Shown here: positions 8,140-17,042 of the stretch, piece after piece | Layout of the letters: every line of letters starts with the position of its first letter | Position numbering within the stretch: the first letter of the stretch is position 1 | Source: an uncultured Dehalococcoidia bacterium | Lineage (GTDB): Bacteria > Chloroflexota > Dehalococcoidia > Lucifugimonadales > UBA1123 | Direction of reading: 5' to 3' | DNA: 64,000 bases | Assembly: GCA_951812505.1 (NCBI GenBank) | Contig: CATOSI010000001.1 | Span: forward strand, 1,000,606 to 1,064,605 | Translations under genes and position numbers: made by a program | Notes under the pieces: model-generated | Seen by the model: the letters and a program-made list of their open reading frames with translations, nothing else | Databases searched by the model: none | Told to the model about the DNA's origin: nothing

Positions 8140-8697
8140 CTACGCAACGAAAGCGCGGTTACTCCGATAGCACGACCTACACATAGGCTTTACCATGCTA
8201 GTATCATGTTCCTCTCCGCACACATGGCAATGCTGTTCCTCATACTCGGTATTCTTGAATCTCTCCCAAGTTCTGAAATCGGTAGTGCAGTAAGGTCGTT
8301 GGGGGTTGAACGGGATTTCCTTCCCACAGCGCAGACAGTACCCGGTTTCGGGAACAGCGACCGTTACCTCAACCTTTTGGACACGCGGACGCTGTGATCC
8401 TTTGGACGGCTTGGACTCCCCGCCTTTGTATATCTTGCCCGTAGGCTGACCGTCCGTAGTTCGGTTATATCGGGGATTTCGACCGTGACGCTTGCGATAC
8501 CCTTCCAGCCAATCTCTTTCCCACTTATCAGCCTGCGCCTTAGTCATTCCACCGCGCTCGGTTTTCAACGTGTAGAATTCCTTTTCCTCTAATCTATGTT
8601 CTGCCCTTCTAGCACGGGGATTGTTAGTCTGCCCAATGTACACGACCTGATTGTATCGGTCCCTGAGCGTGTAGCCGTAGATGTTCTTATCCACCAT
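8140..8697 (-). CDS. GIY-YIG nuclease-like protein with C-terminal zinc ribbons
   Basis: Residues ~5-80 carry a GIY-YIG-type core: IYGYTLRD, then VVYIGQTNNPRARRAEHR with the conserved glycine and arginine. After a basic, proline/serine-rich linker, residues ~125-180 hold paired cysteines (CLRCGKEIPF, YC, CHVCGEEH, CRSCYR). These resemble the zinc-ribbon tail found on many nucleases and PLD-type proteins. It may cut or bind DNA. A second GIY-YIG protein occurs at 15738-16151. It is the first gene of a minus-strand operon that the IS5 insertion truncates at its far end. Catalytic activity is not certain. Confidence 0.7.
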   Translation of the reverse strand: MVDKNIYGYTLRDRYNQVVYIGQTNNPRARRAEHRLEEKEFYTLKTERGGMTKAQADKWERDWLEGYRKRHGRNPRYNRTTDGQPTGKIYKGGESKPSKGSQRPRVQKVEVTVAVPETGYCLRCGKEIPFNPQRPYCTTDFRTWERFKNTEYEEQHCHVCGEEHDTSMVKPMCRSCYRSNRAFVA

Positions 8698-9060
8698 AGA
8701 TATGACTCCCTAGTTGATGCGGTCAGAATGTAACACACAACCCCCGGTCATTCCAGAAAATCGTCCTTGGCAAGGCCATGCTAACGACGTAACAATGTAG
8801 GCATGTCTCGCACACATCGAATCTCCCGCCGAACACACTCCCGCGTGACGGATTCGCGTACTCCGCGCTCGCCCGGTTATCGCTCATTCCAGACATACGG
8901 GGATGGGAGTACGTTGTTGGATTCGCCAATGGAACGCGGGGCGCGGGCAAAGCGCGATTATTCTAAGGCTCGGAGACGTGGGGCTAGGATGGTGGTCGAG
9001 CGGGAACTGTAGTGAGAGTTAGATTCGGAGTGTATAACCAGAGATCAGGAGGAAACAACT

Positions 9061-9720
9061 ATGGGTTTTTGGGACGACTATCTGAGGAAGCCGCCGTCTG
9101 AGGTCTATTTCCCGGCGGGTCGGGAAGATGACCCGGAGGCGTACCATTGTGTTCGTTGGATAGGATATGAGGGAGGATTGGAAATAGACGAGCTATGGGA
9201 TTTCGGTAAGGGGGTGCGCGGAATAGGTATATGGCCTCCAAAGATGGACTTCACCAAATATGGAGGTGAGACACTTTGCGGACTAAGAATTGAGTCCGGC
9301 AGTAAAATGTACGGACCGCGTTGGCGATCCATTGAAGGGGATGGCCGTTCGACGGAACCTCCCAGTACACATAACCTATACGAGGTGTTAGCTGACCTCA
9401 ATGGAATCACATGCAAAGTGTGTAGGAAAAGGTTGATGTACGGTATTTCTCGAATTATTGAGGATTTGACCTTCCTCCGAAGTACAGTGGTCTGGGATTC
9501 TGCGGGCGAAGAGTACATATCACGAGAACCGTTGGTACATGGTAAGTACGTTATCTCTTCGGAGCATAGGGAAGACGGTATATACTCTGAAGTGTATCGC
9601 CACCGATGCCAAAATGCGAGAGAGGCAATCAATCCACAACTGGTAGATGATGTGAAGGAGCCCGAGCGTATCACTTGCCCGGACTGCTTGGCGAATCTCG
9701 ATTCAGAGGCAATACCGTAG
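9061..9720 (+). CDS. Uncharacterised cysteine-motif protein
   Basis: A perfect AGGAGG box six to seven bases before the ATG and a 219-codon frame with normal composition support a real gene. The N-terminus is acidic and aromatic (MGFWDDYLRKPPSEVYF). CKVCRKRLM (residues ~119-127), a HRC near residue 181 and CPDCLANL near the end could together form a zinc site. I do not recognise the family. It is transcribed divergently from the GIY-YIG operon, with about 360 bp between them in which I see no other gene. Confidence 0.6.
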   Translation: MGFWDDYLRKPPSEVYFPAGREDDPEAYHCVRWIGYEGGLEIDELWDFGKGVRGIGIWPPKMDFTKYGGETLCGLRIESGSKMYGPRWRSIEGDGRSTEPPSTHNLYEVLADLNGITCKVCRKRLMYGISRIIEDLTFLRSTVVWDSAGEEYISREPLVHGKYVISSEHREDGIYSEVYRHRCQNAREAINPQLVDDVKEPERITCPDCLANLDSEAIP

Positions 9721-10083
9721 TGCTTTGGTGGTCCTTCGGGGAGATGCTCGGAAGCTACGTTTTGGTGAACTTTTGACACAAGTATGAGACTTTATTCAGC
9801 CATGTGGACATTTAACACGTAGCCTAATCCGAGGTAGAAGAAAGAGGATCATGTGGGTGGCACGATTTTCTGGTTTCGGCAGTTCAAAGGCGGCTAGCCA
9901 GAACAGTCCGATGCTGATGACTGTCTTCCATGCTGTGGGGTGCAACTTCGCTCCACCCCATATCTTCTAATTTGCATAAGAGACATGGGGCGTCCTTTCG
10001 GCGGACTTCACATAACGAACATAGGATGACCCTGACTGAGACCTGCGCTCTGACTTGACATAAGGACTATTGGGCGAACGAAT
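9721..10083. other. Intergenic region with a possible terminator hairpin
   Basis: I see no gene here. A hairpin with a 7-bp stem (TGGGGTG at 9937-9943, CACCCCA at 9955-9961) is followed by TATCTTCTAATTT. It could end transcription of the gene at 9061-9720, although the T-run is poor. Confidence 0.35.
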
Positions 10084-10572
10084 CTATCCTGGCGCTAACT
10101 CCGCCGCGACCGCTGCCGGCAGCGTCCACACGACCTGTCGACCATCTATCGAGACCGGCTCCACGCGCCGCAGGTCATGGAACACCCACAGCCACCTGCC
10201 CATCGAGAAGTCCCCGTAGGGGTCAGTCGTAATTGTCGCGTCATACTCCGGTCCGTCGCCGAGTTCGCCGAAGCCGCGACAATTAACGATTCCACTGGAG
10301 TCCGGCTCGCACATCACCTGCAGGCACTCGATCAGCCGGGCGGTCGCCACGACAGTGCCCATCGGCATGGAGTGAGAACCGCCGTCGCGCCGGAGAACGA
10401 CGCGCTGGACCTCGATGTTCCACTCCGTTGGCCGGGGTTCTCGCTTTCCCGCATGGATGGGAATCCGCTCGCCTGTGAGATTCATGGGAGCGGGCCAGGA
10501 CAGTGTCTCGACTTTCTTGAGTCCCCAGACCATTAGCCGGTCTCACAGTTGATGCAGGGTCAGGACTCTCAT
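10084..10572 (-). pseudogene. ASCH-domain protein with a premature stop near the N-terminus
   Basis: Reading from an ATG at 10572 gives MRVLTLHQL-stop-DRL followed by MVWGLKKVETLSWPAPMNL and IPIHAGKR. Intact ASCH (PUA-like, RNA/nucleotide-binding) proteins usually read MRxLTLHQPWA.L...G.KxVETRSWxxxxxGxxxIHA. The TGA at the position of the conserved PWA tryptophan is therefore a nonsense mutation in an otherwise well-kept gene. Translation could in theory restart at the ATG at 10533 (149 residues), but that product lacks the first beta strand. The rest of the reading frame is open to 10084, suggesting the lesion is recent. Confidence 0.65.
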
Positions 10573-10912
10573 CACTTCGCACTCCGGCGCTGTTATGCCC
10601 ACAGAGGTTACACAGAAAGAATATCACTCAGGGGAAAAGCCCTCTCACGATTCGCGGCATGACGAAGTGGAAGGATTTCAGCACGACACCTGAATAACGC
10701 GCGTCGCCCGGCGGTCCGTACAGCCAGGGCTGATTCGACTATTCCATACTGATCGCACCCCGAACAGGCGTGAACCCACTTGAGTGTTACAGATGTGACT
10801 CACGATTTTCTCCGAATGAGACACTATTGATGTTCGGTCTGTAAGAGCCCTGATGCCAGACTGTCGACAGATGTCCACAACGGGACAGTACCACAGCGAT
10901 AGGAGTGCAGAA

Positions 10913-12163
10913 ATGAACAGGAACTTTCTGATGGCAGCTATTTCAGCAACCGCATTCATGGGGCTTTCAGTCCTGGTCGGCTGTTCGAGCAGCGCCGGCG
11001 ACTGGGAGATTGAAACGGCGTCACTCAAAGCGCCTGCACCGGCGTCTGCGCCGGCGCCCGAAGCGCCCGCACTGGCGGCCCCGGCAGGGGCAGCGCCGGC
11101 GGACGCAGTGATATCCGAATCCGTTTCGGCAGAATCATATGAAGAGTGGCAGGCGACGTCTCTGTCCGCCGGCGAGATCGACGACAATCAGAGATGGGAC
11201 GAGTACCTTGAGTACCGCAGCGAGTACGAGGGTCCGAAGGTCCACGACCTCGACGTGTCGGAGAGATACGTCGTCACGGTGCGTGGGGCAGACGGGCGCC
11301 CCATCCCGAACTCAGAGGTATCGGTCCTGACAGGAGACAGTGAACTGTTCAGCGGACAGACATATGCCAACGGACAGACGGTGTTCTTCCCAAGGATGTA
11401 CGAGGACGGAGCCAACGCTCAGAACTTCGAGGTCCGTGTGGAGAAGGGCAACCTCAGCGAGTCTCTGGAGTTCGCCAGGGGCGAAACTGACGAGTGGGTG
11501 GTGGACCTGGACCTGGATGAGCGGTTCGTCGAGTCAGTTCCGCTGGACCTGCTGTTCCTGCTGGACGCCACCGGGAGCATGTCCGACGAGATAGATCAGA
11601 TCAAGTCCACCATGCTGTCCATCTCGGAGCGCATCAACGCGCTTCCGTCGGAGCCGGACCTTCGATTCGGGATGGTCACCTACAGGGACAGGGGAGACGA
11701 CTTCGTAACGCGGACATACCCCTTCGATACGGACGTCCAGAAGTTCGTGCATTCAATCAGGGGAGTCGAGGCGGACGGCGGGAACGACAACCCGGAGTCC
11801 CTCAACGAGGCGCTCCACGTTGCGATGAACGACCTCGATTGGAGAGAAGGGGACGCCATACGCCTGGTGTTCCTCATAGCGGACGCTCCTCCCCACCTGG
11901 ACTACGAGGATGACTACGACTACGCCGTGGAGATGCGGGACGCCGCGGGCAGAGGCATCAAGATATTTCCAATCGCCTCGAGTGGACTGGACGTTCAGGG
12001 AGAGTACATATTCCGGCAACTCGCACTGCACACGATGGGAAGGTTCATATTCATCCTGTACGGCGGAAGCACACCGCACGATGTCGGGCAGTACTCGGTG
12101 GAGAATCTGGACGACCTCATAGTGGAACTTGTGGAGGAGGAACTGGCGCATCTGGCCGGGTGA
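10913..12163 (+). CDS. Secreted VWA-domain lipoprotein
   Basis: The 416-residue product has a type II signal peptide: MNRNF, a hydrophobic stretch, then VLVGC with the lipidated cysteine at residue 24 and an SSS spacer. An alanine/proline-rich linker (residues ~40-65) follows. Residues ~80-190 look like a beta-rich carboxypeptidase-regulatory-type domain (VTVRGADGRPIPNSEV). From ~210 a von Willebrand factor A domain begins with a MIDAS-like LLDATGSMSDE and continues through MVTYRDRG and RLVFLIADAPPH. AGGAG precedes this ATG, which I prefer to an upstream in-frame ATG at 10853. It is probably anchored outside the membrane and binds a protein partner through a metal site. The target is unknown. 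Confidence 0.8.
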   Translation: MNRNFLMAAISATAFMGLSVLVGCSSSAGDWEIETASLKAPAPASAPAPEAPALAAPAGAAPADAVISESVSAESYEEWQATSLSAGEIDDNQRWDEYLEYRSEYEGPKVHDLDVSERYVVTVRGADGRPIPNSEVSVLTGDSELFSGQTYANGQTVFFPRMYEDGANAQNFEVRVEKGNLSESLEFARGETDEWVVDLDLDERFVESVPLDLLFLLDATGSMSDEIDQIKSTMLSISERINALPSEPDLRFGMVTYRDRGDDFVTRTYPFDTDVQKFVHSIRGVEADGGNDNPESLNEALHVAMNDLDWREGDAIRLVFLIADAPPHLDYEDDYDYAVEMRDAAGRGIKIFPIASSGLDVQGEYIFRQLALHTMGRFIFILYGGSTPHDVGQYSVENLDDLIVELVEEELAHLAG

Positions 12164-12198
12164 CCGGCCCGAAGAGGTTCCCCCGCCCTTGACAGCCA

Positions 12199-12360
12199 TG
12201 GAACTCGCCGATATATCCACTGCTGAAGTATGGCCTCTTGAAAGAGAGGATATTGAGCTGGCCCGGCAGCTGTACGTGCAATATCCTGAGCTGCGTGCGC
12301 GGGACAAGCCCCATCAAGACCTTCGACCAGGCTTTCCTCTCTGTTGCCGGCGAGTCCAGG
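12199..12360 (+). pseudogene. Possible remnant of a VapC-like PIN-domain toxin
   Basis: One frame reads PLEREDIELARQLYVQYPEL followed by RARDKPH, which resembles the C-terminal part of PIN toxins (xxDxxxAxxLxxxxPxLxARDxLH). The expected sequel (xIKTFDQAF) appears in the next frame. No start, no N-terminal catalytic aspartates and no antitoxin are visible. The rest of the gap up to 12577 shows nothing else. Confidence 0.35.
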
Positions 12361-12576
12361 ACCTAGAATTTGGAAGACAGGCGGTCGACTGGACAGTTGC
12401 TGGCAGGACCGTCTGAGGACGACGTGCATCAAAACACCGAGCGGGACATTTGTGGGCATTATGTCCCATCGGGTTCTGCGAATCTCTCGCGGATGATTGT
12501 AGTGCAGCTCCTGGCAGTACGTTATCTCACTGCGTAACGAGTACAGCGAGATAAGAAGCAGAACTTCAGCAGCCTG

Positions 12577-13641
12577 TTAGTCTTCCGACCAGAGTGAGTC
12601 ATACGCCTCGCGGTACGCGTCAGCGAGAGCCTCGAGGAAATTGTCTGATATTTCACCCCAGTATGTCTTCCCAGGGTTTATTTCGTCGCCAGTAACCTCT
12701 TCCAGCCGCTGTTTGGCTGCTGGAGCATACAGGTCGAACTGTCTTCCATTGAACTGAGGATAACCGTAACCGCCGTTGTTTACGATATTAACAAGTCCTA
12801 TGTCCATCTCGGGAAACCTGATCCTCAGAAAGGCTCTGTTTTTGCCGAGACTGGTTGAAAGAGAAGCGATTCCCTCTTTCTCCAGCGACAGGGCGAACTG
12901 ATACAGACGCTGCAATTTCTCTACATACTCCTCACGCGCGCCGCTGACCGACTCGACAAAGTCGTCTCCGCCACCCGAAATCTGCACCTGGCCCCGGGAC
13001 TCGGCCTCCCTCTGCCTGTCTCTCAGTTGCACCATGTAGTCTGCGGCCTCCGGCATGGGAAGCACCTGGGTTCTTTCCACGAACACGGATCCATTCACTT
13101 TGTAGGGCTGAAGCTTGACACAGGTGATGTTTATGCCGACATCGCTCAGCCAGAGGACGCTGGTGGTCAGTTCCGTGGAGAAATTGGCCAACGCCAGGAT
13201 GATACGCGGGTTGCGAGTCGATATGCTGATCTGGTCTTCGTATGCTCCGAGATGGTCCCGGATGCGGGATTCGGCTTCTCCCTCGATACCACGTATATCC
13301 ATATAGCCCTGGTGGGCGTCAATAGACTGCTCCAGGGTCATGTTCGCTACCATGGCCGCGTAGCGGACAGCCTGCAGGTCCATCAGGCTGTCCTGGTCCT
13401 CCCGCTTCAGTTCGACCACCACCAGCCGTCCATCAGCATCAAGGCCTAGCAAGTCGATACGCCGGCTGGACTCCACCCAGTCGCCATACTCTTCCGCGAG
13501 GATGAATAAACCCTCTTCCAGAAGATGGGGCTGGTCTCGGAGCATTCGTTGCAGATCGTAGCGCTCGTAGATGCCCTCTGCCCCGAAGGAGGTCTCCTCA
13601 AGTTCCTCAAACTCTTCGTCCGTCATCTTGTATATCGCCAT
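12577..13641 (-). CDS. PD-(D/E)XK nuclease-family protein (NucS/DUF91-like)
   Basis: The 354-residue protein has a nuclease-type core at residues ~55-100: RRIDLLGLDADGRLVVVELK with the aspartate at residue 63 and E-L-K at 77-79, followed by QAVRYAAMV. This is the D...ExK signature of the PD-(D/E)XK superfamily, closest in style to NucS/DUF91 nucleases. The C-terminal ~130 residues look like a DUF-type all-alpha/beta module with YPQFNGRQFDLYAPA. GAGG precedes the ATG by a good distance. It is a single gene, divergent from the Mrr-type gene at 13941. A defence or repair role is plausible but not shown. Confidence 0.65.
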   Translation of the reverse strand: MAIYKMTDEEFEELEETSFGAEGIYERYDLQRMLRDQPHLLEEGLFILAEEYGDWVESSRRIDLLGLDADGRLVVVELKREDQDSLMDLQAVRYAAMVANMTLEQSIDAHQGYMDIRGIEGEAESRIRDHLGAYEDQISISTRNPRIILALANFSTELTTSVLWLSDVGINITCVKLQPYKVNGSVFVERTQVLPMPEAADYMVQLRDRQREAESRGQVQISGGGDDFVESVSGAREEYVEKLQRLYQFALSLEKEGIASLSTSLGKNRAFLRIRFPEMDIGLVNIVNNGGYGYPQFNGRQFDLYAPAAKQRLEEVTGDEINPGKTYWGEISDNFLEALADAYREAYDSLWSED

Positions 13642-13940
13642 GTCGTTGCCTCGGTGTGTATGGATCAGTGTGTGCGATGCAGAAGTTTACCACCTCAATG
13701 GTTGTTAAGTGAGTGATCCTGTCACGCTCTCAAGCGGTATTACCGCGGAACGGAGTGCATGGCGCTAGCTATAGACCAGCCGCCCACAGAGAGACTAATA
13801 GCATCCTAGGATATTTCCTATCGGATCTGTATTGCTCAAAAAGTGTGTCGCAAGGTCCCTTCTGTTGACAATGAGTTTCGGGTGGAGCAAAGTGAAACAA
13901 TTCCTAACTCTGGACAATCCGTCATCCAACAGGAGATAAC

Positions 13941-14906
13941 ATGACTAACGTCTGGGTGGTTCGAGCAGAATTTGGCAAGTACACAGAACATTTTGTAAAT
14001 GGTGGCTATGTTGGCATTGGCTGGATTCCGGATCAGGAACTGGGGCAGATGAAAAGCCGCGAGGATCTTGACCAAGCCTACCGAGAAACTTATCCAGACG
14101 ATACGAGCGAATACAAAATTGGAACCCAGGTCGGGCAGATTTCACGTTTTCTCTTCGACATCAGAGCCGGCGACTATGTGATTACGCCGCCCAACAACAC
14201 TGCATGGCTTCATTTCGGTAAGATCGAAAGCGACCCGTCGTACTTTTACCCTGGCGAAAGCGACGGGTGTCCGTATCGACACCGGCGAAGGGTAGCATGG
14301 GAGAAGACACGCCTGAGACGTGCCGACTTTTCGGTTCCATTCCAGCAGACGATCAAAGCGTCGTTAACAGTGTTTAGAGTTTCACAACGTGAAGAGTTCC
14401 TGGCGAAGATAGGAGTGATAACTCCCCCTCGTCCACCGATGTACGATCCATACCAGACCGTCCTTGAACGAATCCTTGAACTCGATCCTTCCGAGTTTGA
14501 GATACTCATCGAGCACTTGCTAACCGCTCTTGGTTTCGAGGGTACTGAGGTGACTGGAAAGCCGGGGGATGGTGGAGTGGATGTGATTGGTGAACTGAAT
14601 GTGTCTAACCTCGCCAGTGTGAGTATTTATGTTCAGGCTAAGAGACATAAATTGGGGTCAAAAGTCAGCCGGAACGATGTCATGAAGCTTCGCCAGATGA
14701 TCCCATTTGGAGGTCAAGGAGCAGTCATCACAACAGCTGACTACCATCACGCGGCGCCCGATATAGCATTCGAGCAAGGTTTCCCTCGCATCGGTCTTAT
14801 CAACGGCCAACAATTGGTTGACCTGCTGACTGAGCACTGGACTTCTATTCCCTTGGATTTCCAAGAAAGGTTGGGCCTGAAGCCAGGGTTAGTGTGGCAG
14901 AGGTGA
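13941..14906 (+). CDS. Mrr-type restriction endonuclease with an EVE/PUA-like N-terminal domain
   Basis: Residues 1-150 begin NVWVVRAEFGKYTEHFVNGG with YVGIGW, then GQISRFLFDIRAGDYVITPP. This is the EVE/PUA-like sensor layout seen on modification-dependent restriction enzymes. Residues ~175-300 form an Mrr-type catalytic domain: LDPSEFEILIEHLLTALGFE, GKPGDGGVDVIGE (catalytic aspartate near 212), and VQAKRHKLGSKV with the Q-A-K of the QxK variant near 231. Such proteins cut modified foreign DNA (type IV-like restriction). AGGAG lies eight bases before the ATG. It stands alone between a divergent PD-(D/E)XK gene and a minus-strand operon. Confidence 0.75.
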   Translation: MTNVWVVRAEFGKYTEHFVNGGYVGIGWIPDQELGQMKSREDLDQAYRETYPDDTSEYKIGTQVGQISRFLFDIRAGDYVITPPNNTAWLHFGKIESDPSYFYPGESDGCPYRHRRRVAWEKTRLRRADFSVPFQQTIKASLTVFRVSQREEFLAKIGVITPPRPPMYDPYQTVLERILELDPSEFEILIEHLLTALGFEGTEVTGKPGDGGVDVIGELNVSNLASVSIYVQAKRHKLGSKVSRNDVMKLRQMIPFGGQGAVITTADYHHAAPDIAFEQGFPRIGLINGQQLVDLLTEHWTSIPLDFQERLGLKPGLVWQR

Positions 14907-15088
14907 TTTCCCGTCATCTGAATTCGGGCTCATTAACTCAATCTTAGCTCGGTCCAGGAGTGCGGCCAGTACGAGTTCCGGGAACTATAGGTACCCTGTC
15001 AGCCCCTAAATTGGCGACTGGGGGCATTCTGTCCTATCGACTGTTATCAAACCATGGCGCATATATCCCAGGAAGAGTCTCAAACGAT

Positions 15089-15385
15089 TCACTGACGGCC
15101 CAAGAGCCCCTGGAATGCATCGCGGGCTTCGTCAAGAAGTCGATCCGGGTCTTGTTGATATTCAGTCCAGATACTCTTTGTCAGCTTGGCCGCTTTGCTC
15201 AGTCCCACTCCTGGCATTGATGTGTCAAGAGAATCGAAGTTACACTTCCGCATCCAAATGGATGCCTCTGAGCGGTTCATCACCCGGGCAAGCTCCGTAA
15301 TCGCAGCGTCCCTTATCCGAACACCCCCAGATCGGAGGTGGAATACGGCAAGGTCCTGTTCGCGAGTCCAACTGTTTCGTGCCAT
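15089..15385 (-). CDS. Small uncharacterised protein with a WTREQ N-terminus
   Basis: From the ATG at 15385 the product is 98 residues beginning MARNSWTREQDLAVFHLR and including AAITELARVMNRSEASIWMR, which could be a helix-turn-helix. Similar WTREE starts occur on some small DNA-binding or HNH-associated proteins. AGGA precedes this ATG; an in-frame GTG at 15406 is the alternative. It is the last of three minus-strand genes with the GIY-YIG gene at 15738-16151. Confidence 0.5.
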   Translation of the reverse strand: MARNSWTREQDLAVFHLRSGGVRIRDAAITELARVMNRSEASIWMRKCNFDSLDTSMPGVGLSKAAKLTKSIWTEYQQDPDRLLDEARDAFQGLLGRQ

Positions 15386-15503
15386 TTGACTATCCTGATG
15401 ACTCACTGTGGCTCTTTTTCAATTGCAGTGTGCGCTCAACCTTTCCCGTATGGGTCAGTTCATTCTGAGCATCTAATGCTTTCATCTACACTGTCATATC
15501 GCC

Positions 15504-15713
15504 CTATTGCTCCGTTGCCTCTGAAATGCGCCATCCGTCGATCACCTCGGATAGTGTGACCTGGATGTTGTCATCGCCGCGGAGTTCACTCAGGCGGGCC
15601 AGTGCCTCGACTACTGTCTGGGCGCTGGCAGTAGCTTGCGTCCTGGTGGCGTGGAATTCCAGGTGTGCTTCAGTCCAGTCCGGCATTTCGATGACAATCA
15701 TGTAGTCCGGCAT
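15504..15713 (-). CDS. Small uncharacterised protein
   Basis: The 69-residue frame (MPDYMIVIEMPDWTEAHLEF and onward) has GGGAG seven to ten bases before the ATG. It lies 24 bp downstream of the GIY-YIG gene on the same strand. The alternating hydrophobic pattern at the start suggests a small alpha/beta fold. I do not recognise it. Size, spacing and composition support a real gene, but no domain does. Confidence 0.5.
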   Translation of the reverse strand: MPDYMIVIEMPDWTEAHLEFHATRTQATASAQTVVEALARLSELRGDDNIQVTLSEVIDGWRISEATEQ

Positions 15714-15737
15714 TATTCTGAGCTCCCGCTGCTGTCG

Positions 15738-16151
15738 CTAATCCCAGAAACGATACTGGCCGTCCGAGGTCTTGTTGTGCTTGGGAAGCCGCCCCGCCCT
15801 GCGCTGGTATCCCTGTATCTTCCTGGACTCCAGTTTCTCGGCGGACCTTCGGGACATTCGCCCAGACTCCACGACCATCTCGCCACCCCTGGTCAGCTTC
15901 CCAGATCTGGTGTGCTGTGAGGCCCTTCGCCCGGGATTGTTCGTCGTTCCCACGTAGGTCCGCTTCCCCCTGGAGTTGTAGATGGAATAGACCACCGCCT
16001 TTTTCTGGGATGATTTACTGGTCCTGGACTTCGAGGATCTGCCTGAACCGGACGACGAGCCACGGCGGGAGCTCCTGCCCGAGCTGTGTGCCTTGCCGCC
16101 ATACGACCGTCCCCCGCGGAAGCCGCCGCCACGAAACCCTCTTCCTGCCAT
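15738..16151 (-). CDS. GIY-YIG nuclease-like protein with a Gly/Arg/Ser-rich N-terminus
   Basis: The 137-residue protein opens with about 50 residues of low-complexity, positively charged sequence (MAGRGFRGGGFRGGRSYGG then SSRRGSSSGSGRSSKSR). This resembles nucleic-acid-binding tails. Residues ~50-137 form a small GIY-YIG-type domain: AVVYSIYNSRGKRTYVGTTN, NPGRRASQH, and the KTSDGQYRF ending shared in form with the 8140-8697 protein (RTTDGQP). GAGGAG precedes the ATG. It heads a three-gene minus-strand cluster. It may be an unusual compact member of the family; enzymatic activity is not assured. Confidence 0.65.
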   Translation of the reverse strand: MAGRGFRGGGFRGGRSYGGKAHSSGRSSRRGSSSGSGRSSKSRTSKSSQKKAVVYSIYNSRGKRTYVGTTNNPGRRASQHTRSGKLTRGGEMVVESGRMSRRSAEKLESRKIQGYQRRAGRLPKHNKTSDGQYRFWD

Positions 16152-16591
16152 TTTCTTCTCCTCAGATAAGGAATATTGTTGACTGGAGAATCACGGGATG
16201 GACAGCCCAGTCTGTTTTCCTGTGTGTAATATAATCCCGGACTAATGAAGTGACAACCGGCGTCCCTATAATGGCGCTCCAAGAGAGATGAAATGCAGGC
16301 GGAATCACAATATACCTGACAAAACTACGCGGACTCGGTACTAAGCGAGAGGACGTTGTACTTTCGAGAAACGGATCGCCCTATCACTCGGCGGGCAGGA
16401 ACCGTATTGAGACGATTCTCTACTGCGAACATTAACTTAGGCCGCCTGCTTAGGGCGGAGTCTTGGGCCCCAAATCTCAAAAACCCTTTGGCCCTGCGAC
16501 TCGGGAGAATCGTCGGTGCCGGATACGCCGTGTAGCTTCAGACCGCAGTGGAGGTAGGGACTGTGTCTCTGTTCGCCAGTCGCGAACTGTC

Positions 16592-16623
16592 GGCGTGCAC
16601 GGTCCGAGAGTTCCGTGCACGCC
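16592..16623. other. Perfect 11-bp inverted repeat, unexplained
   Basis: GGCGTGCACGG (16592-16602) and CCGTGCACGCC (16613-16623) form a perfect 11-bp stem around a 10-base loop. No T-run follows on either strand, so it is not a classical terminator. It lies in a ~590-bp stretch (16152-16744) in which I see no convincing gene. Confidence 0.5.
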
Positions 16624-16744
16624 CCGGCACCCGTCATATGGGGGAGATGCGGGTGTTACCCGGCTTCCTTCGCCGCCATATCGGTTGATGACGGGGTGTG
16701 CCATTCTCCCGGGCCTCGAAGAGCGGCTGTCCGCCCCTAGACCT

Positions 16745-16996
16745 TCACGCTTTATTGTCCATTGACGCCGCGGTTTCCCCACAGGAAGGACAGAATCCTG
16801 GGTGGTGATATACGGTCGCCCCGCAGAACTCACACCTCGATGTCGAACTCGCCAGTGTAGCAGACGACTTTCGCAAGTTCTTCGGACATCTCTTCGGTCG
16901 TCTTGACTGCGTCTGTCGATTCGGTGATCTCTCGCGTCTCAACACCCACTTCGGATAGTCTTGCACATCACAGAACCGTTGTACTATATAAATCAT
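16745..16996 (-). pseudogene. Zinc-ribbon gene remnant
   Basis: The frame ends in CEFCGATVYHHPGFCPSCGE, a good four-cysteine zinc ribbon. The preceding ~50 residues in the same frame are arginine/proline-rich and look like an off-frame reading. The overlapping frame instead gives a natural-looking acidic sequence (EITESTDAVKTTEEMSEELA then KVVCYTGEFD). The two halves are best joined by a frameshift near 16830. I therefore treat this as a broken gene whose 5' end is not visible. Confidence 0.35.
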
Positions 16997-17042
16997 ACAA
17001 GAGCAAATATCCGGCTGGAAACCTGGCCGGTCGGACCCTCTC

